A DNA stretch of 64,000 nt from JAPHSX01 sp041554195 (GCA_041554195.1 JBFFMJ010000005.1:1-64000); one strand, 5' to 3'; shown: positions 8,377-17,331, numbered from the stretch's first letter. Made by a program: numbers and translations. Notes: a model not told the origin generated them from the letters alone.

Positions 8377-8667
8377 GTGTTTATAACGTTTCATAGTAAG
8401 GCCGCCGGTGACTTTATGATGTTTGGCGAGGTAGCCATCAGCCTTCTGAAAAAGATGGGCCACAGCGGCACCGTGCCCAGTGCCATCATGGCCGAAGATC
8501 TTCCACAGGCGCTGGAAAGACTAAAGGCGGCGATGAGTAGTGAGCCTGCCGAGTCTGCGGCGAGTGAGGGGGAGGAGCCGACGGTGAGTCTGTCTCGCCG
8601 AGCCTATCCACTGATAAAAATGCTGGAGGCCTCTATCGCGGCGAATTGCGAGGTGATGTGGGATTGA
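8377..8667 (+). CDS. DUF1840 family protein
   Basis: A 96-residue soluble protein. Its start (FITFHSKAAGDFMMFGEVA), the following MGHSG segment and the C-terminal RRAYPLIKMLEAS match the pattern I know as DUF1840, small proteobacterial proteins of unknown function. Residues 48-66 are an acidic linker. The start is GTG 8377, with AGGA about ten bases upstream. It diverges from the SlyD-like gene and shares an 80-base intergenic region with it. Confidence 0.65.
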   Translation: MFITFHSKAAGDFMMFGEVAISLLKKMGHSGTVPSAIMAEDLPQALERLKAAMSSEPAESAASEGEEPTVSLSRRAYPLIKMLEASIAANCEVMWD

Positions 8668-8717
8668 AGGTGTCTAAGGGGGCGGGCTCTTTCAGATAAG
8701 CAATTTACGTTAATCAG

Positions 8718-9932
8718 TTATGAGGCAACCCGATTACGTCCCGCCTTCTTCGCCTTATAGAGGGCTTTATCCGCCGCCTTGATCACGGCCGCGGGGTCAC
8801 GTAATTCGCCGCCTTTTTCGGCGACGCCGATACTGACGGTGATCTGTACCTGCTTTTCGCTACCTTTACGCGACTTCTCGGGCTTTTGTTCGGGGCGCTT
8901 TTTCTCTCTTACGGTAAAGCCAGAGTCGGCAATCGACTCGCGCAGGGCCTCCAGGTGGGGGAGCGCATGCGCTACGTCTTTTCCTGAGAAAAGTACGGTA
9001 AACTCCTCGCCGCCGTAGCGATAGACCTTGCCGCCGCCGCTGACGCGGTTGAGTTTTACCGCCACCATCTGCAGCACGTCGTCGCCAACATCGTGGCCAT
9101 AGGTGTCGTTAAACTTTTTGAAGTGATCGATATCGAGCATGGCGATGGTGTAGCGGTTGCCCAGTTTCATCAGTGCCTGATTCAGGGCGCGCCGTCCGGT
9201 GAGGCCGGTGAGTTCGTCACGAAAGGCCATGGTGTAGGAGATCTCCAGCACCGCGACGATGAGGATTAACAGGGCGCTGGAGAAGAGCGCGGTGGTGAGT
9301 GCGGCGCTGTAGCTCTGCAACAGGGTGTAAAGGAGGAGAGCCTCGGCCCAGAAGATGGCGTTGTTGAGCGGGTTGTGGTGGCGTATCGCACGGTAGCCGC
9401 TAAAGAGCAGTGCGACGGTGAAGCTGAGTAGAGCGGGCTGATGGAGTGGCAGGTCCTCAAGGGCGGTGCTGGTGATGAAGCTATAGTCGAACAGCCCCAG
9501 CCAGTCGTAGCGCTGGTAGTGGAACAGCAGCCAGATGAAGAGTGGCTGCACAAGGATAATGGCCCAGTACAGCAGGCCGCGCAGCGTGAAGGTACCGCGC
9601 TCTTTGCGTAGCGTGACCAGCAGTAGATTGAGTGGCAGCAGTACCGCCACCACATCGGAGATGATGCGCCCGATGGCATCGCCGCGTGCGCCGTAGTGGT
9701 TGAGCAGCCATATCGCCAGGGCAATGACTACCGTGGTAAACACCAGCAGGCTGCGGTCGAAGCGCCAGCCGAGCAGCAGGGCAAAACAGACGGCAACGTA
9801 GTAATAGATATCGGCGAGGGAGGCGAGGCGACTGGCGGCTGCCGGGTGACCCGCCAGTATTACCATCAGGGCGAACAGCAGACCGGCGGGGAGAAAGAAG
9901 CCGATAATCTGACGAAGTAAATTGTGTGGCAC
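8718..9932 (-). CDS. Membrane diguanylate cyclase (GGDEF)
   Basis: A 404-residue protein with about seven transmembrane helices in residues 1-235 and a C-terminal GGDEF domain. The domain begins DELTGLTGRRALN and has the active motif GGEEF at 307-311, so it should make cyclic di-GMP from GTP. The inhibitory RxxD site expected five residues before GGEEF is absent (SGGG there), so product inhibition is probably weak. A lysine-rich insert at about 342-361 lies just before the VQITVSIGVA strand. The membrane region may sense a small molecule or membrane state. It is a single gene. Confidence 0.85.
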   Translation of the reverse strand: MPHNLLRQIIGFFLPAGLLFALMVILAGHPAAASRLASLADIYYYVAVCFALLLGWRFDRSLLVFTTVVIALAIWLLNHYGARGDAIGRIISDVVAVLLPLNLLLVTLRKERGTFTLRGLLYWAIILVQPLFIWLLFHYQRYDWLGLFDYSFITSTALEDLPLHQPALLSFTVALLFSGYRAIRHHNPLNNAIFWAEALLLYTLLQSYSAALTTALFSSALLILIVAVLEISYTMAFRDELTGLTGRRALNQALMKLGNRYTIAMLDIDHFKKFNDTYGHDVGDDVLQMVAVKLNRVSGGGKVYRYGGEEFTVLFSGKDVAHALPHLEALRESIADSGFTVREKKRPEQKPEKSRKGSEKQVQITVSIGVAEKGGELRDPAAVIKAADKALYKAKKAGRNRVAS

Positions 9933-10085
9933 TCCCAGTTCCCATCATTATGATTGTCTCGTCAGGGTAATGATTTATCGGCGGGGTGACAACGCTGAAT
10001 AAGGTTTAATGGGTGATGATGGGCGTGGTGGCCGCCGCAAGTTATCATCAGCGATTACCGGTACGTGAAATAGAGGATCAATGAC

Positions 10086-10286
10086 GTGATGAATCTGCAA
10101 AAACTTTTTCAGCTCAGCGAGGAGAACCCGCAGGCGATTGATGCGCTGTGCGTCGAGCACGGCCTGGATCCGGTCGTGGCCCATGGTGTGGTGATGTTGA
10201 TGATCGCCAATGACGGCAATATCGCTACTCTCTCGCCGGCACAACGCACACACTATGAGCAGGCGATACAACCACTGATTAGCTGA
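10086..10286 (+). CDS. Small hypothetical protein (66 aa)
   Basis: A small helical protein (MNLQKLFQLSEENPQAIDAL..., ending AIQPLIS) of unknown function. The start may be GTG 10086 or ATG 10089. Codon use and the amphipathic pattern look coding. It sits alone about 90 bases before the zinc-ribbon gene on the same strand and could share its transcript. Confidence 0.4.
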   Translation: MMNLQKLFQLSEENPQAIDALCVEHGLDPVVAHGVVMLMIANDGNIATLSPAQRTHYEQAIQPLIS

Positions 10287-10377
10287 CCCTAGCCCAGTGA
10301 GGCGTGAGCAGATTGCGCTGCCCGCCTCGGGTCATGGTATAGACTGAGTGTAAACACTGAGAAAATGAAGGTGATAA

Positions 10378-11037
10378 ATGGCTGGTGATAGCTGCCCGGA
10401 TTGCGGCCACAGGGTAAGCAAGGGGGCCTCGTACTGCCCGCATTGTGGGGCCCGTATTGGCCCGGGTGTTTCGCGCGCCTGGGTGCTCAGCTTCTTCATT
10501 ATGGGGATCATGCTCGGTTTGATGGTGCTGATCCTGCAACAGCAGGGCACTCCCGCATGGCTGACCATGAGTCCACCGCAAGCCGACTCGGCGAAGAGTC
10601 GGCCGCACACGCAAACAGCTGCGGCTGACAGGAAGCGTAGTGGCCGCACGGTGGTGTCGAGGCCCAAGCCTGGGCCACCCACGCAGACGGCCGAGGCACC
10701 ACCGCCACCGGCCACCGAACCCTCCGTTGTCGAAACACCATCAGGGGCTGCATCCAATAGCGCCACCATCGAGCCGATGAACTGTGATCACAAGGCCGCA
10801 GAGGCGGTGCGCGACAAGGCACGTACCCTCTCTACGATCACGCAACGGGCTGGTACATTGCAGCTAACGCTGACGCGCCAGTGGGAGTACTTCTCGCCAG
10901 GTCACCGCCAGAGCTTTGTGGAGACCTTTGCCGAGGCGGACCTTTGTCTATACGGGCGGCCGCGTGTTATCCGTTTTAACTATCGTGGTGAAGCGGTGGC
11001 CGAGGTGAGTGCCGAGGGTGCAGTACAGATGAAATAG
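10378..11037 (+). CDS. Zinc-ribbon membrane protein of unknown function
   Basis: A 219-residue protein. It starts with a zinc ribbon made of two CxxC pairs (CPDCGH at residues 5-10, CPHCGA at 19-24), followed by one transmembrane helix at about 38-56. A Pro/Thr/Ala-rich linker (60-125) follows, then a C-terminal domain of ~90 residues containing YFSPGHRQSFVETFAEAD. The layout suggests a cytoplasmic zinc ribbon and a periplasmic domain. Its function is not known. An AAGGTG site supports ATG 10378. Confidence 0.55.
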   Translation: MAGDSCPDCGHRVSKGASYCPHCGARIGPGVSRAWVLSFFIMGIMLGLMVLILQQQGTPAWLTMSPPQADSAKSRPHTQTAAADRKRSGRTVVSRPKPGPPTQTAEAPPPPATEPSVVETPSGAASNSATIEPMNCDHKAAEAVRDKARTLSTITQRAGTLQLTLTRQWEYFSPGHRQSFVETFAEADLCLYGRPRVIRFNYRGEAVAEVSAEGAVQMK

Positions 11038-11109
11038 CAGAGCTTTTACTGTTGTTGCAGTATACTCGCCGCCTTTTCCCGTTTATTTCTATCTACCCAC
11101 ACTGATTTT

Positions 11110-12906
11110 GTGGCAAATATGAGGCCTCGTGTCGTTTCACTGATGAACCCGAAATATCGCCCCCAGCCTGAGCTTAGCGGCGACGAAGCGTCGCTCTCCA
11201 TGGAATTCAAGTTCCAGATGCTTAACGCGATTATGTTAATCGCGGCGGTCTTTTCGTTTCTGTTCGCCCTGTTGAGTGACCTTGGCATTAACGATATCGG
11301 CTCGATACACAGCAAGGTCGACTATCTCTACTCCTTTTTCTCGGTGGTATTGTTGTTACTGCTGCGTCGCTCCCGCCGCTATTTTGTCCCCATTGCCGCC
11401 AGCTTTCTGCTGCTCTCCTTCGTCACCTTTGTCTCGGCACTGTTGTTTGTGGTGAACGACGAGTTTCGAATCATCTGGTTCTACTTTGTCATCTTCGTCA
11501 CCTATATCATGCTGGGCTCCCGGGCTGGCATGGTGATGACACTACTGACACTGATCACGCTGTTGCAGTGTAATTCGCAGGCCGATCTGCAGTTAAGCCA
11601 GAACACCCTCTATACCGCGGTACTCGGCCTGTTTGTCGGCAGCCTGCTGTCGCGTATCTACACGGTACAGATGAAGCGTTATGAGCAGCTGCTGGAGAGT
11701 AAGAACCGCGCCCTCGCCAGCAGCGTGGAGGAGCTCGATACCGCACTGGAGCTGGCGCAGCAGGCAAGCCGCACCAAGAGCCTGTTCCTGGCCAACATGA
11801 GCCATGAGATCCGCACCCCGATGAACGGCGTGCTGGGCATGGTGCAGGTGATGCAGGGCACCGCACTGGATGAGCAGCAGCAACACTACCTGGAGACCAT
11901 TGAGCGCTCGGGTAAGACGCTGCTGATGCTGATTGATGACCTGCTCGATATCTCGAAGATCGAGGCGGGCAAGCTCATTCTTAATCCCGGCCCGTTCGAT
12001 ACCTTCAATTGGGTGATCGATATTCAGATCATTACCGAACCGCTGTTCGAGCAGGGCAACGTCGCCTTTGTCTCAGAGGTGAGCGACGACCTGCCAAAGT
12101 GCCTCTACGGTGATGCGTCGCGGCTGTTGCAGGTGGTAGTCAATCTCATCAGCAATGCCGCCAAGTTCACCCACGAGGGCGAGGTGCGCCTAGGCGTCGG
12201 CGGCAGGGCGGTGGATGCCGCGCACTACTGCCTGCAACTGGAGGTGATCGATAGCGGTATCGGCATCCCCAGTGAGAAGCTTCCCCATGTCTTCGACGCC
12301 TTTCAGCAGGTGGCACCGGAGCGCATTACCAACAAGGGGGTCGGGCTGGGGCTGGCGATCAGCAAGCACCTCGTCGATGCCATGGGGGGGGCGCTGACGG
12401 TAAGCTCCGTCGAGGGGCAGGGCAGCCGGTTTAGCCTTGAGCTTGAGTTACCGCTGGTGGCCGAGTCGCAGCCGCTGCAGGGCGAAATTGATCTGGGGGA
12501 GATTCAGCTATTTCGCGTGTTGCTGGTCGACGACGACCCGATTAACCGTCTGGCCGTCGGCTCACTGCTGCGCCAGCAGGGCCATAGTGTGGTGGAGGCG
12601 CAGAACGGGCTAATCGCACTGGAGCATATGGCGGAGCAGCGCTTCGATGTGGTGCTGATGGATGTGCACATGCCGGAGATGGACGGGGTCGAGGCGACCC
12701 GGGCGATCCGCGCCGCGGCGGATCCGCAACAGGCCGACACCGCCATCGTCGGCCTGACCGCCAGCGTGATGAGTGATGAGCAGCAGAGCTATCTTGAGGC
12801 GGGGATGGATGCGGTGGCGGAAAAGCCGGTGGTACGCGATACGCTGGTGCGAACTATCGCCCGGTGCGTGGCGGAGCGGGCCTCGAGCCCATCCCCCGAG
12901 GCTTGA
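11110..12906 (+). CDS. Hybrid sensor histidine kinase with receiver domain
   Basis: A 598-residue membrane kinase. Five or six transmembrane helices (residues 37-180) are followed by a coiled linker. The HisKA domain carries phospho-accepting His232 (FLANMSHEIRTPMNG). The HATPase domain has DSGIGIP and GVGLGLAISKHLV. The C-terminal receiver has Asp518 in VLMDVHMPEMDG. It lacks an Hpt domain, so it probably signals to a separate Hpt protein or uses the receiver for internal control. No cognate regulator lies next to it. GTG 11110 is the longest start; ATG 11119 and ATG 11143 are alternatives. The input signal is unknown. Confidence 0.85.
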   Translation: MANMRPRVVSLMNPKYRPQPELSGDEASLSMEFKFQMLNAIMLIAAVFSFLFALLSDLGINDIGSIHSKVDYLYSFFSVVLLLLLRRSRRYFVPIAASFLLLSFVTFVSALLFVVNDEFRIIWFYFVIFVTYIMLGSRAGMVMTLLTLITLLQCNSQADLQLSQNTLYTAVLGLFVGSLLSRIYTVQMKRYEQLLESKNRALASSVEELDTALELAQQASRTKSLFLANMSHEIRTPMNGVLGMVQVMQGTALDEQQQHYLETIERSGKTLLMLIDDLLDISKIEAGKLILNPGPFDTFNWVIDIQIITEPLFEQGNVAFVSEVSDDLPKCLYGDASRLLQVVVNLISNAAKFTHEGEVRLGVGGRAVDAAHYCLQLEVIDSGIGIPSEKLPHVFDAFQQVAPERITNKGVGLGLAISKHLVDAMGGALTVSSVEGQGSRFSLELELPLVAESQPLQGEIDLGEIQLFRVLLVDDDPINRLAVGSLLRQQGHSVVEAQNGLIALEHMAEQRFDVVLMDVHMPEMDGVEATRAIRAAADPQQADTAIVGLTASVMSDEQQSYLEAGMDAVAEKPVVRDTLVRTIARCVAERASSPSPEA

Positions 12907-12986
12907 AATTGTTATCGACTGCGTCCAAGATGAGGCGTCATTTGACTCTAGTAACGATGCGTATAATTACAACCAAAGGAAGACAC

Positions 12987-13736
12987 ATGCCTGTAATCAG
13001 TAAAAATGCAGCCCTGCTGCCCCTGTTGTTAAGTGCCGCTGTGGTGGTTGGCGTGAGTGGCTGTAACGACGAGAAGGCCGTTGAGAAGGCCGCCGTCGCA
13101 CCTGAACAACCTGTGCTGCAGAGCGACCTGCAACAGTTTAGCTATAGCGTTGGCGTATTGATGGCCAAGGATATGAAGAGCAAGGGGATGACCGAGCTGG
13201 ACGAGGCGGCCATGGGTATGGCGATTCGTGACGTACTCGACGGCAAGCCGGCGCAGCTGAGCGAAGAGCAGATGGGTGCGGCGCTGGAGAAGGCGGCACA
13301 GAAGATGATGGAGAAGCGTGTAGCCGAGGCCAATGCCGAGGCCGAGCAGTCAAAGCTGGCGGGTGAGAAATTCCTCGCCGAGAATGGTGCCAAAGAGGGC
13401 GTGATAACATTGCCCAGCGGCATTCAGTACAAGGTGCTGACCGAGGGTACCGGCGAGAAGCCAACCCTGGAGTCGACCGTTGTTGCCCATTACCACGGCA
13501 GCCTGATCGACGGCAGCGTGTTCGATAGCTCCTATGACCGTGGCGCACCGGCCACCTTTGCCCTGAAGCGTGTGGTTAAGGGGTGGCAGGAAGTGCTGCC
13601 GATGATGCCGGTGGGCTCCAAATGGCAGGTGGTGATTCCCTCCGAGTTTGCCTACGGCGAGACCGGTGCTCCGCCTAAGATTGGCGGCAACGAGACCCTG
13701 ATCTTTGATATCGAGCTGGTTGAAATCAAGCAGTAA
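12987..13736 (+). CDS. Lipoprotein FKBP-type peptidyl-prolyl isomerase (FkpA/Mip-like)
   Basis: A 249-residue envelope isomerase. The signal ends in lipobox VSGC with Cys26. The FKBP N-terminal dimerisation domain spans about 40-130 (FSYSVGVLMAKDM...). The C-terminal FKBP domain has GSVFDSSYDRG, WQEVLPMMPVGSKWQVVIP and LIFDIELVEI. It speeds prolyl isomerisation of envelope proteins as a V-shaped dimer in Mip/FkpA relatives. ATG 12987 is chosen for its AAAGGA site and intact lipobox; upstream in-frame codons overlap the kinase gene. A TATAAT at 12962-12967 could be its -10 box. Confidence 0.85.
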   Translation: MPVISKNAALLPLLLSAAVVVGVSGCNDEKAVEKAAVAPEQPVLQSDLQQFSYSVGVLMAKDMKSKGMTELDEAAMGMAIRDVLDGKPAQLSEEQMGAALEKAAQKMMEKRVAEANAEAEQSKLAGEKFLAENGAKEGVITLPSGIQYKVLTEGTGEKPTLESTVVAHYHGSLIDGSVFDSSYDRGAPATFALKRVVKGWQEVLPMMPVGSKWQVVIPSEFAYGETGAPPKIGGNETLIFDIELVEIKQ

Positions 13737-13805
13737 GCCTGTAGCGGGCGGCATCCCGCTAGTGGTTGCCGCCTGTCCCCATTTATTTTCTTTTGTTCTC
13801 ATTGC

Positions 13806-14966
13806 GTGAATCAGCAAGCCATCAATAACACACTGACTATTGCGCAGGGGAGCTATGTTCTCACCCGACTTCCGCCACGTAAAAAAGAGTTATTGCGCGC
13901 CTGGGATGCGGCCGATGAGTACCTGTTAAATACCCTGGCCGAGCAGTCTCTACCCTGTCAGGGCTCTCGAGTCCTTATTGTTAACGACAGCTTCGGCGCG
14001 TTGGCAGTCGCCTTAAGTGCCTATCACCCCTATTCACTCTCCGACTCCTGGCTCTGTCATGCGGCAACGCAGAATAATCTGCAGGCCAATGGGCTCGATA
14101 GTGATGCGGTGATTCTGCTCGACTCATTAACGCTGCCGAGCGTTGCAGAGGGACCGCTGGACCTGCTGCTGCTTAAGGTGCCGAAGACCCTGGCCCTGCT
14201 GGAAGATGAGTTGATCCGGTTGGCGCCGCTGTTAACGGCATCTACACGGGTGATCGTCGCCGGTATGGTGAAGGGCATGCCCTCCTCGGTGTGGCCGTTG
14301 CTGGAACGCTTGTGTGGCCCTACCTCCACCTCACTGGCAAAGAAGAAGGCGAAGCTGATCTTTGTGACACCGACACTTTCGGGGGCCGTCACGAAGAGTC
14401 CCTACCCGGTCTGTTACCCGCTGGAGGGGACAGGGCACCGTATCTGCAATCATGCCAATGTCTTCTCCCGCGACAGCCTTGATATTGGTACGCGATTTTT
14501 CCTGCAACACCTGCCGCATAATCTCGGCGCAAAGGATGTGATCGACCTGGGCTGTGGCAACGGCGTGGTGGGTCTTGTTAGCGCCGAGCGTAACCCCGAG
14601 GCGCGGCTGCACTTTATTGATGAGTCGTTCATGGCGGTGGCCTCGGCGCGGATGAACTTTGCGCACAATTTGGCTGAGGGGCGCGAGGCGCAGTTTATCG
14701 TGGGTGATGGTCTAACGGATGTTGCTAAAGAGAGTGCCGACATCATTCTCTGCAATCCGCCGTTCCATCAGGGCAGCACCGTGGGCGATCACATAGCACA
14801 ACGCATGTTCCGACAATCACTTAAGGTATTGCGACCTGGCGGTGAGCTGTGGGTGGTCGGTAACCGCCATCTTGGTTATCACAAAACCTTGACAAAGATC
14901 TTTGGCAACTGCGAGCTTATCGCCACCAATGCCAAGTTTGTGATTCTGCGCACGCTCAGGAGATAA
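13806..14966 (+). CDS. rlmG: 23S rRNA (guanine-N2)-methyltransferase RlmG
   Basis: A 386-residue protein of the RsmC/RlmG family with two related domains. The degenerate N-terminal domain spans about 30-180. The catalytic C-terminal domain has SAM motif VIDLGCGNGVVGL near residue 245 and the N2-guanine motif NPPFHQG near 317. RlmG methylates G1835 of 23S rRNA (E. coli numbering, known for the family). Length is close to E. coli RlmG (378). The start is GTG 13806. Its last 11 bases overlap the end of the convergent DsrE2-like gene. Confidence 0.8.
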   Translation: MNQQAINNTLTIAQGSYVLTRLPPRKKELLRAWDAADEYLLNTLAEQSLPCQGSRVLIVNDSFGALAVALSAYHPYSLSDSWLCHAATQNNLQANGLDSDAVILLDSLTLPSVAEGPLDLLLLKVPKTLALLEDELIRLAPLLTASTRVIVAGMVKGMPSSVWPLLERLCGPTSTSLAKKKAKLIFVTPTLSGAVTKSPYPVCYPLEGTGHRICNHANVFSRDSLDIGTRFFLQHLPHNLGAKDVIDLGCGNGVVGLVSAERNPEARLHFIDESFMAVASARMNFAHNLAEGREAQFIVGDGLTDVAKESADIILCNPPFHQGSTVGDHIAQRMFRQSLKVLRPGGELWVVGNRHLGYHKTLTKIFGNCELIATNAKFVILRTLRR

Positions 14967-15525
14967 AGTAGGCGGTACGTGCATTCAGCGCGGTGTCATA
15001 CATTGCCGCTACACCGCACACCTCTACCGGCACTACCCACTCGTCATCATAAAAGCCCATCAGGCCCAGCGAGGGGGCGCAGATCTGAAAGGTGATGCCG
15101 ATCTCTTTGGCGATCTCGATCTGTTCCTCCAGTGAAGACATCTCACCCTGCATCATATAGTTGAAGAATTGCCTGCCAATACCGCCAAAGGCCATCTTTG
15201 ATGGAGCAAGGTCTCTACTGCTGCCGGGCAACATTAGATTGATTAACTTGTGGGTGAATTTTTTTCCCTTAAGTTTGCGTCCTTTTTTGATCACGCTACA
15301 GCCCCAGAAGGTAAAGAACATCGAAACCTCCATGTCCATCGCGGCGGCACCATTGGCCATCATAAAGGCCGCCATGGCCTTATCAAAATCAGCGGAGAGA
15401 AGAATGATCGAAACCTTGTTGTCGGGTACACGCTGCTTGATGGATAGCAGTTCATCTTCCAGTTGCGTGAGGCGTTCAACAAGCTGTGCGTCGGTGTCGG
15501 TGCGAAGTTCTACAGCTGTATTCAT
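14956..15525 (-). CDS. DsrE2-like (DsrE/DsrF/DrsH family) protein
   Basis: A 189-residue protein. After a short charged helix it contains a DsrE-fold domain with VSIILLSADFDKAMAAFMMA and MFFTFWGCSV, whose Cys lies near residue 96. CGVAAMYD at the end carries a second Cys. DsrE2-type proteins in sulfur oxidisers carry or relay sulfane sulfur and often sit with rhodanese and TusA genes; none of those is adjacent here. It diverges from a MarR-type regulator whose intergenic region holds a palindrome, so it is probably that regulator's target. Confidence 0.75.
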   Translation of the reverse strand: MNTAVELRTDTDAQLVERLTQLEDELLSIKQRVPDNKVSIILLSADFDKAMAAFMMANGAAAMDMEVSMFFTFWGCSVIKKGRKLKGKKFTHKLINLMLPGSSRDLAPSKMAFGGIGRQFFNYMMQGEMSSLEEQIEIAKEIGITFQICAPSLGLMGFYDDEWVVPVEVCGVAAMYDTALNARTAYFIS

Positions 15526-15643
15526 GATTATTTACTCCAGTCAGTACCGAGATGCGACTCGGTTTATGCGGTGCTTGTAGTTATTTTGGTTTTCAGTAAT
15601 TATTAAAATGCTGATGGAAAAAAAGAACAAATCAAAAGATTTT

Positions 15644-15662
15644 GTTAGTTGAGCTAACTAAC
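15644..15662. promoter_or_regulatory. Inverted repeat, likely MarR-family operator
   Basis: GTTAGTT, five bases (GAGCT), then AACTAAC form perfect 7-base arms. The site lies between the divergent DsrE2-like and MarR-type genes, about 30 bases before the regulator's start. Its size and symmetry suit a winged-helix dimer. The assignment to the neighbouring regulator is inference. Confidence 0.55.
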
Positions 15663-15693
15663 ATCTGCAAAAGGGAAGAACAAAGGGACTGCC

Positions 15694-16107
15694 ATGATGG
15701 GGCTTAACGTAAGTGACCTGCTGAGGGCGTTACAGATTGTGGAGCGTAATGTCTCGGTGACGCTGATGTACTCCGGCCTGCGTATCCCGCAGTTTCGACT
15801 GCTGGAGTTACTTCGTGAGAATGGGGCATTAACGGTTACCGAGGTGAGCAAGCTGTTGCAGGTTACTCGCGCTACGGCGAGCGTGCAGATCAACGAATTG
15901 ATTCGTACTGCGGTTATTGCGATGGTAGAAAATGAGAAGGACAGGCGCTCATTTCATGTCCACTTAACCGCATTGGGAGAGAACAAGCTTCACGTGGCGC
16001 AAAGTGATCTGGCGGTGATGCAGGGTGAACTGAACCGTCACTACTCTGAGGAAGTCGTGACGGCCTTAAACGCCTTTGCCGCGGATACCTTGCGACAAAA
16101 ACGCTAG
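15694..16107 (+). CDS. MarR-family transcriptional regulator
   Basis: A 137-residue winged-helix protein. The helix-turn-helix is at about residues 45-70 (LTVTEVSKLLQVTRATASVQ), and a wing follows at ENEKDRRSFHVHLTALG, the usual MarR DxRxx-type signature. MarR proteins are dimeric repressors released by small ligands or thiol oxidation. This one has no cysteine, so thiol sensing through its own residues is excluded. It is divergent from the DsrE2-like gene across an operator-like palindrome. ATG 15694 or ATG 15697 could be the start. Confidence 0.8.
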   Translation: MMGLNVSDLLRALQIVERNVSVTLMYSGLRIPQFRLLELLRENGALTVTEVSKLLQVTRATASVQINELIRTAVIAMVENEKDRRSFHVHLTALGENKLHVAQSDLAVMQGELNRHYSEEVVTALNAFAADTLRQKR

Positions 16108-16110
16108 TAC

Positions 16111-16443
16111 TTAGGCTGCGCTGTTGGTGAGTTCCAACAGGTCCAGACCAACATACTGACGAATACCGTCATCGGCAAACTCACTCATCACTACCTTGTC
16201 GAGCAGGGCACCGACGGTGGGGGTGGTGTTGAGGTTGACCTTCAGCTCGTCGAAAACCTCGGCGATCATGCTCTCCAGCCGCTGCTTACCCTCACTGTCC
16301 ATATGCAGGTCAGCGACCAGGCGGTGGGTCTCCTCAACCTCGTCGATCTCGATATCCAGCGATTCGGCGATCACCGCCATTAGACTCATGCCCATGAGGT
16401 TTTTCACGGACTCCAGTTCGTTGCTGCCAGCGCGTATACACAT
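16111..16443 (-). CDS. Hypothetical protein resembling acyl carrier proteins
   Basis: A 110-residue acidic helical protein. The segment ADLHMDSEGKQRLESMIAEV near residue 50 resembles the carrier-protein pattern around a phosphopantetheine serine (D-S-x-x-x-x-x-L). The C-terminal TPTVGALLDKVV resembles helix IV of carrier proteins. If so, it would hold an acyl or aminoacyl group on Ser. The match is imperfect, since the canonical DSL reads DSE. No acyl-transferring enzyme is adjacent. ATG 16443 follows GAGGAA, a good ribosome site. It ends three bases from the convergent MarR gene. Confidence 0.45.
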   Translation of the reverse strand: MCIRAGSNELESVKNLMGMSLMAVIAESLDIEIDEVEETHRLVADLHMDSEGKQRLESMIAEVFDELKVNLNTTPTVGALLDKVVMSEFADDGIRQYVGLDLLELTNSAA

Positions 16444-16664
16444 TGCGAGATTCCTCTGTAGGGGGAAGGGCCGGAGCACCGCTACCACAGTGACCGACTT
16501 TGAGATTCAGTATATAAGCAAATTCTAATCTTTCAAGGGGCCTGAGATGATCTGGATCAACAATTGTGCAGAAAGTGTTGCCCTCATAATTGGTGTTTCT
16601 TAAAGCCAGAATGGACGATAATCCGAGTTAAATACGCAGGTATCCCCGTCACAGGAGAAACAGC

Positions 16665-17306
16665 TTGATACATGAATTTTGGCATCAGCGGTGGGAGCAG
16701 GATCAGATCGGCTTCCATCAGCAGGAGATCAACGGCTATCTCACCACCCACTGGGCGGAGCTTGGTCTACCTGACGGGGTACCGGTCTTTGTACCGCTCT
16801 GTGGCAAGAGCCTGGACATGCTGTGGCTGCGTGAGCAGGGTCACCCGGTGTTCGGTATCGAGTTGAGTGCAAAGGCGGTAGAGGCCTTCTTTCATGAGAA
16901 CGAGATCGACCCCAGTGTTAATGAGACCGAGCGTTTCGTCGAGTACAGCAGCGATCAGTTAACCCTCTTTGCTGGCGACTACTTCGCGCTCAGCCGCCAG
17001 GATCTGGGACAGATCCACGCGGTATTCGACCGCGCTGCGCTCATCGCCCTGCCAGCGCAGATGCGTCCTGATTACGTCAAACATATGGCCACTCTGTTGT
17101 CGCCCGGCGCCCATATCCTGCTGGTGACCATGCAGTACCCGGCGGGCACCCTTGAGGGGCCACCTTTTAGTGTGGAAGAGAGTGAGGTGAAGGCACTCTA
17201 CAGTGAGCACTTCAGCATCGAGAATAAAGGCACATGGGATGCAGATGGGCCGCGTGGCGTGCCGGTTCAGGAGACGGTTTATCTGATGACGCGAAACGAG
17301 GCTTAA
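16665..17306 (+). CDS. tpm: Thiopurine S-methyltransferase
   Basis: A 213-residue class I methyltransferase of the bacterial TPMT family. The N-terminal WHQRWEQDQIGFHQ, the SAM motif VFVPLCGKSLDMLWL and FDRAALIALPAQMR are diagnostic. In bacteria TPMT methylates chalcogen compounds such as selenite/selenide and tellurite as well as thiopurines. The start is TTG 16665, preceded by an AGGAG site at 16652; this places the family's N-terminal W-x-x-R-W motif at residue 6. The presence of SelD and MnmH a few kb away makes a selenium link possible, but that is inference. Confidence 0.9.
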   Translation: MIHEFWHQRWEQDQIGFHQQEINGYLTTHWAELGLPDGVPVFVPLCGKSLDMLWLREQGHPVFGIELSAKAVEAFFHENEIDPSVNETERFVEYSSDQLTLFAGDYFALSRQDLGQIHAVFDRAALIALPAQMRPDYVKHMATLLSPGAHILLVTMQYPAGTLEGPPFSVEESEVKALYSEHFSIENKGTWDADGPRGVPVQETVYLMTRNEA

Positions 17307-17331
17307 AAGTGGGGGGGCCCCTTGGAGCCGG

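Noticed and set aside
12962..12967. TATAAT before the lipoprotein FKBP gene, with TTGACT upstream
   Set aside because: The spacer between the hexamers is about 14 bases, too short for a standard sigma-70 promoter. It is mentioned only as a possible -10.
13742..13761. TAGCGGG/CCCGCTA hairpin after the lipoprotein FKBP gene
   Set aside because: The stem is perfect but no T-run follows, so it is not called as a terminator.
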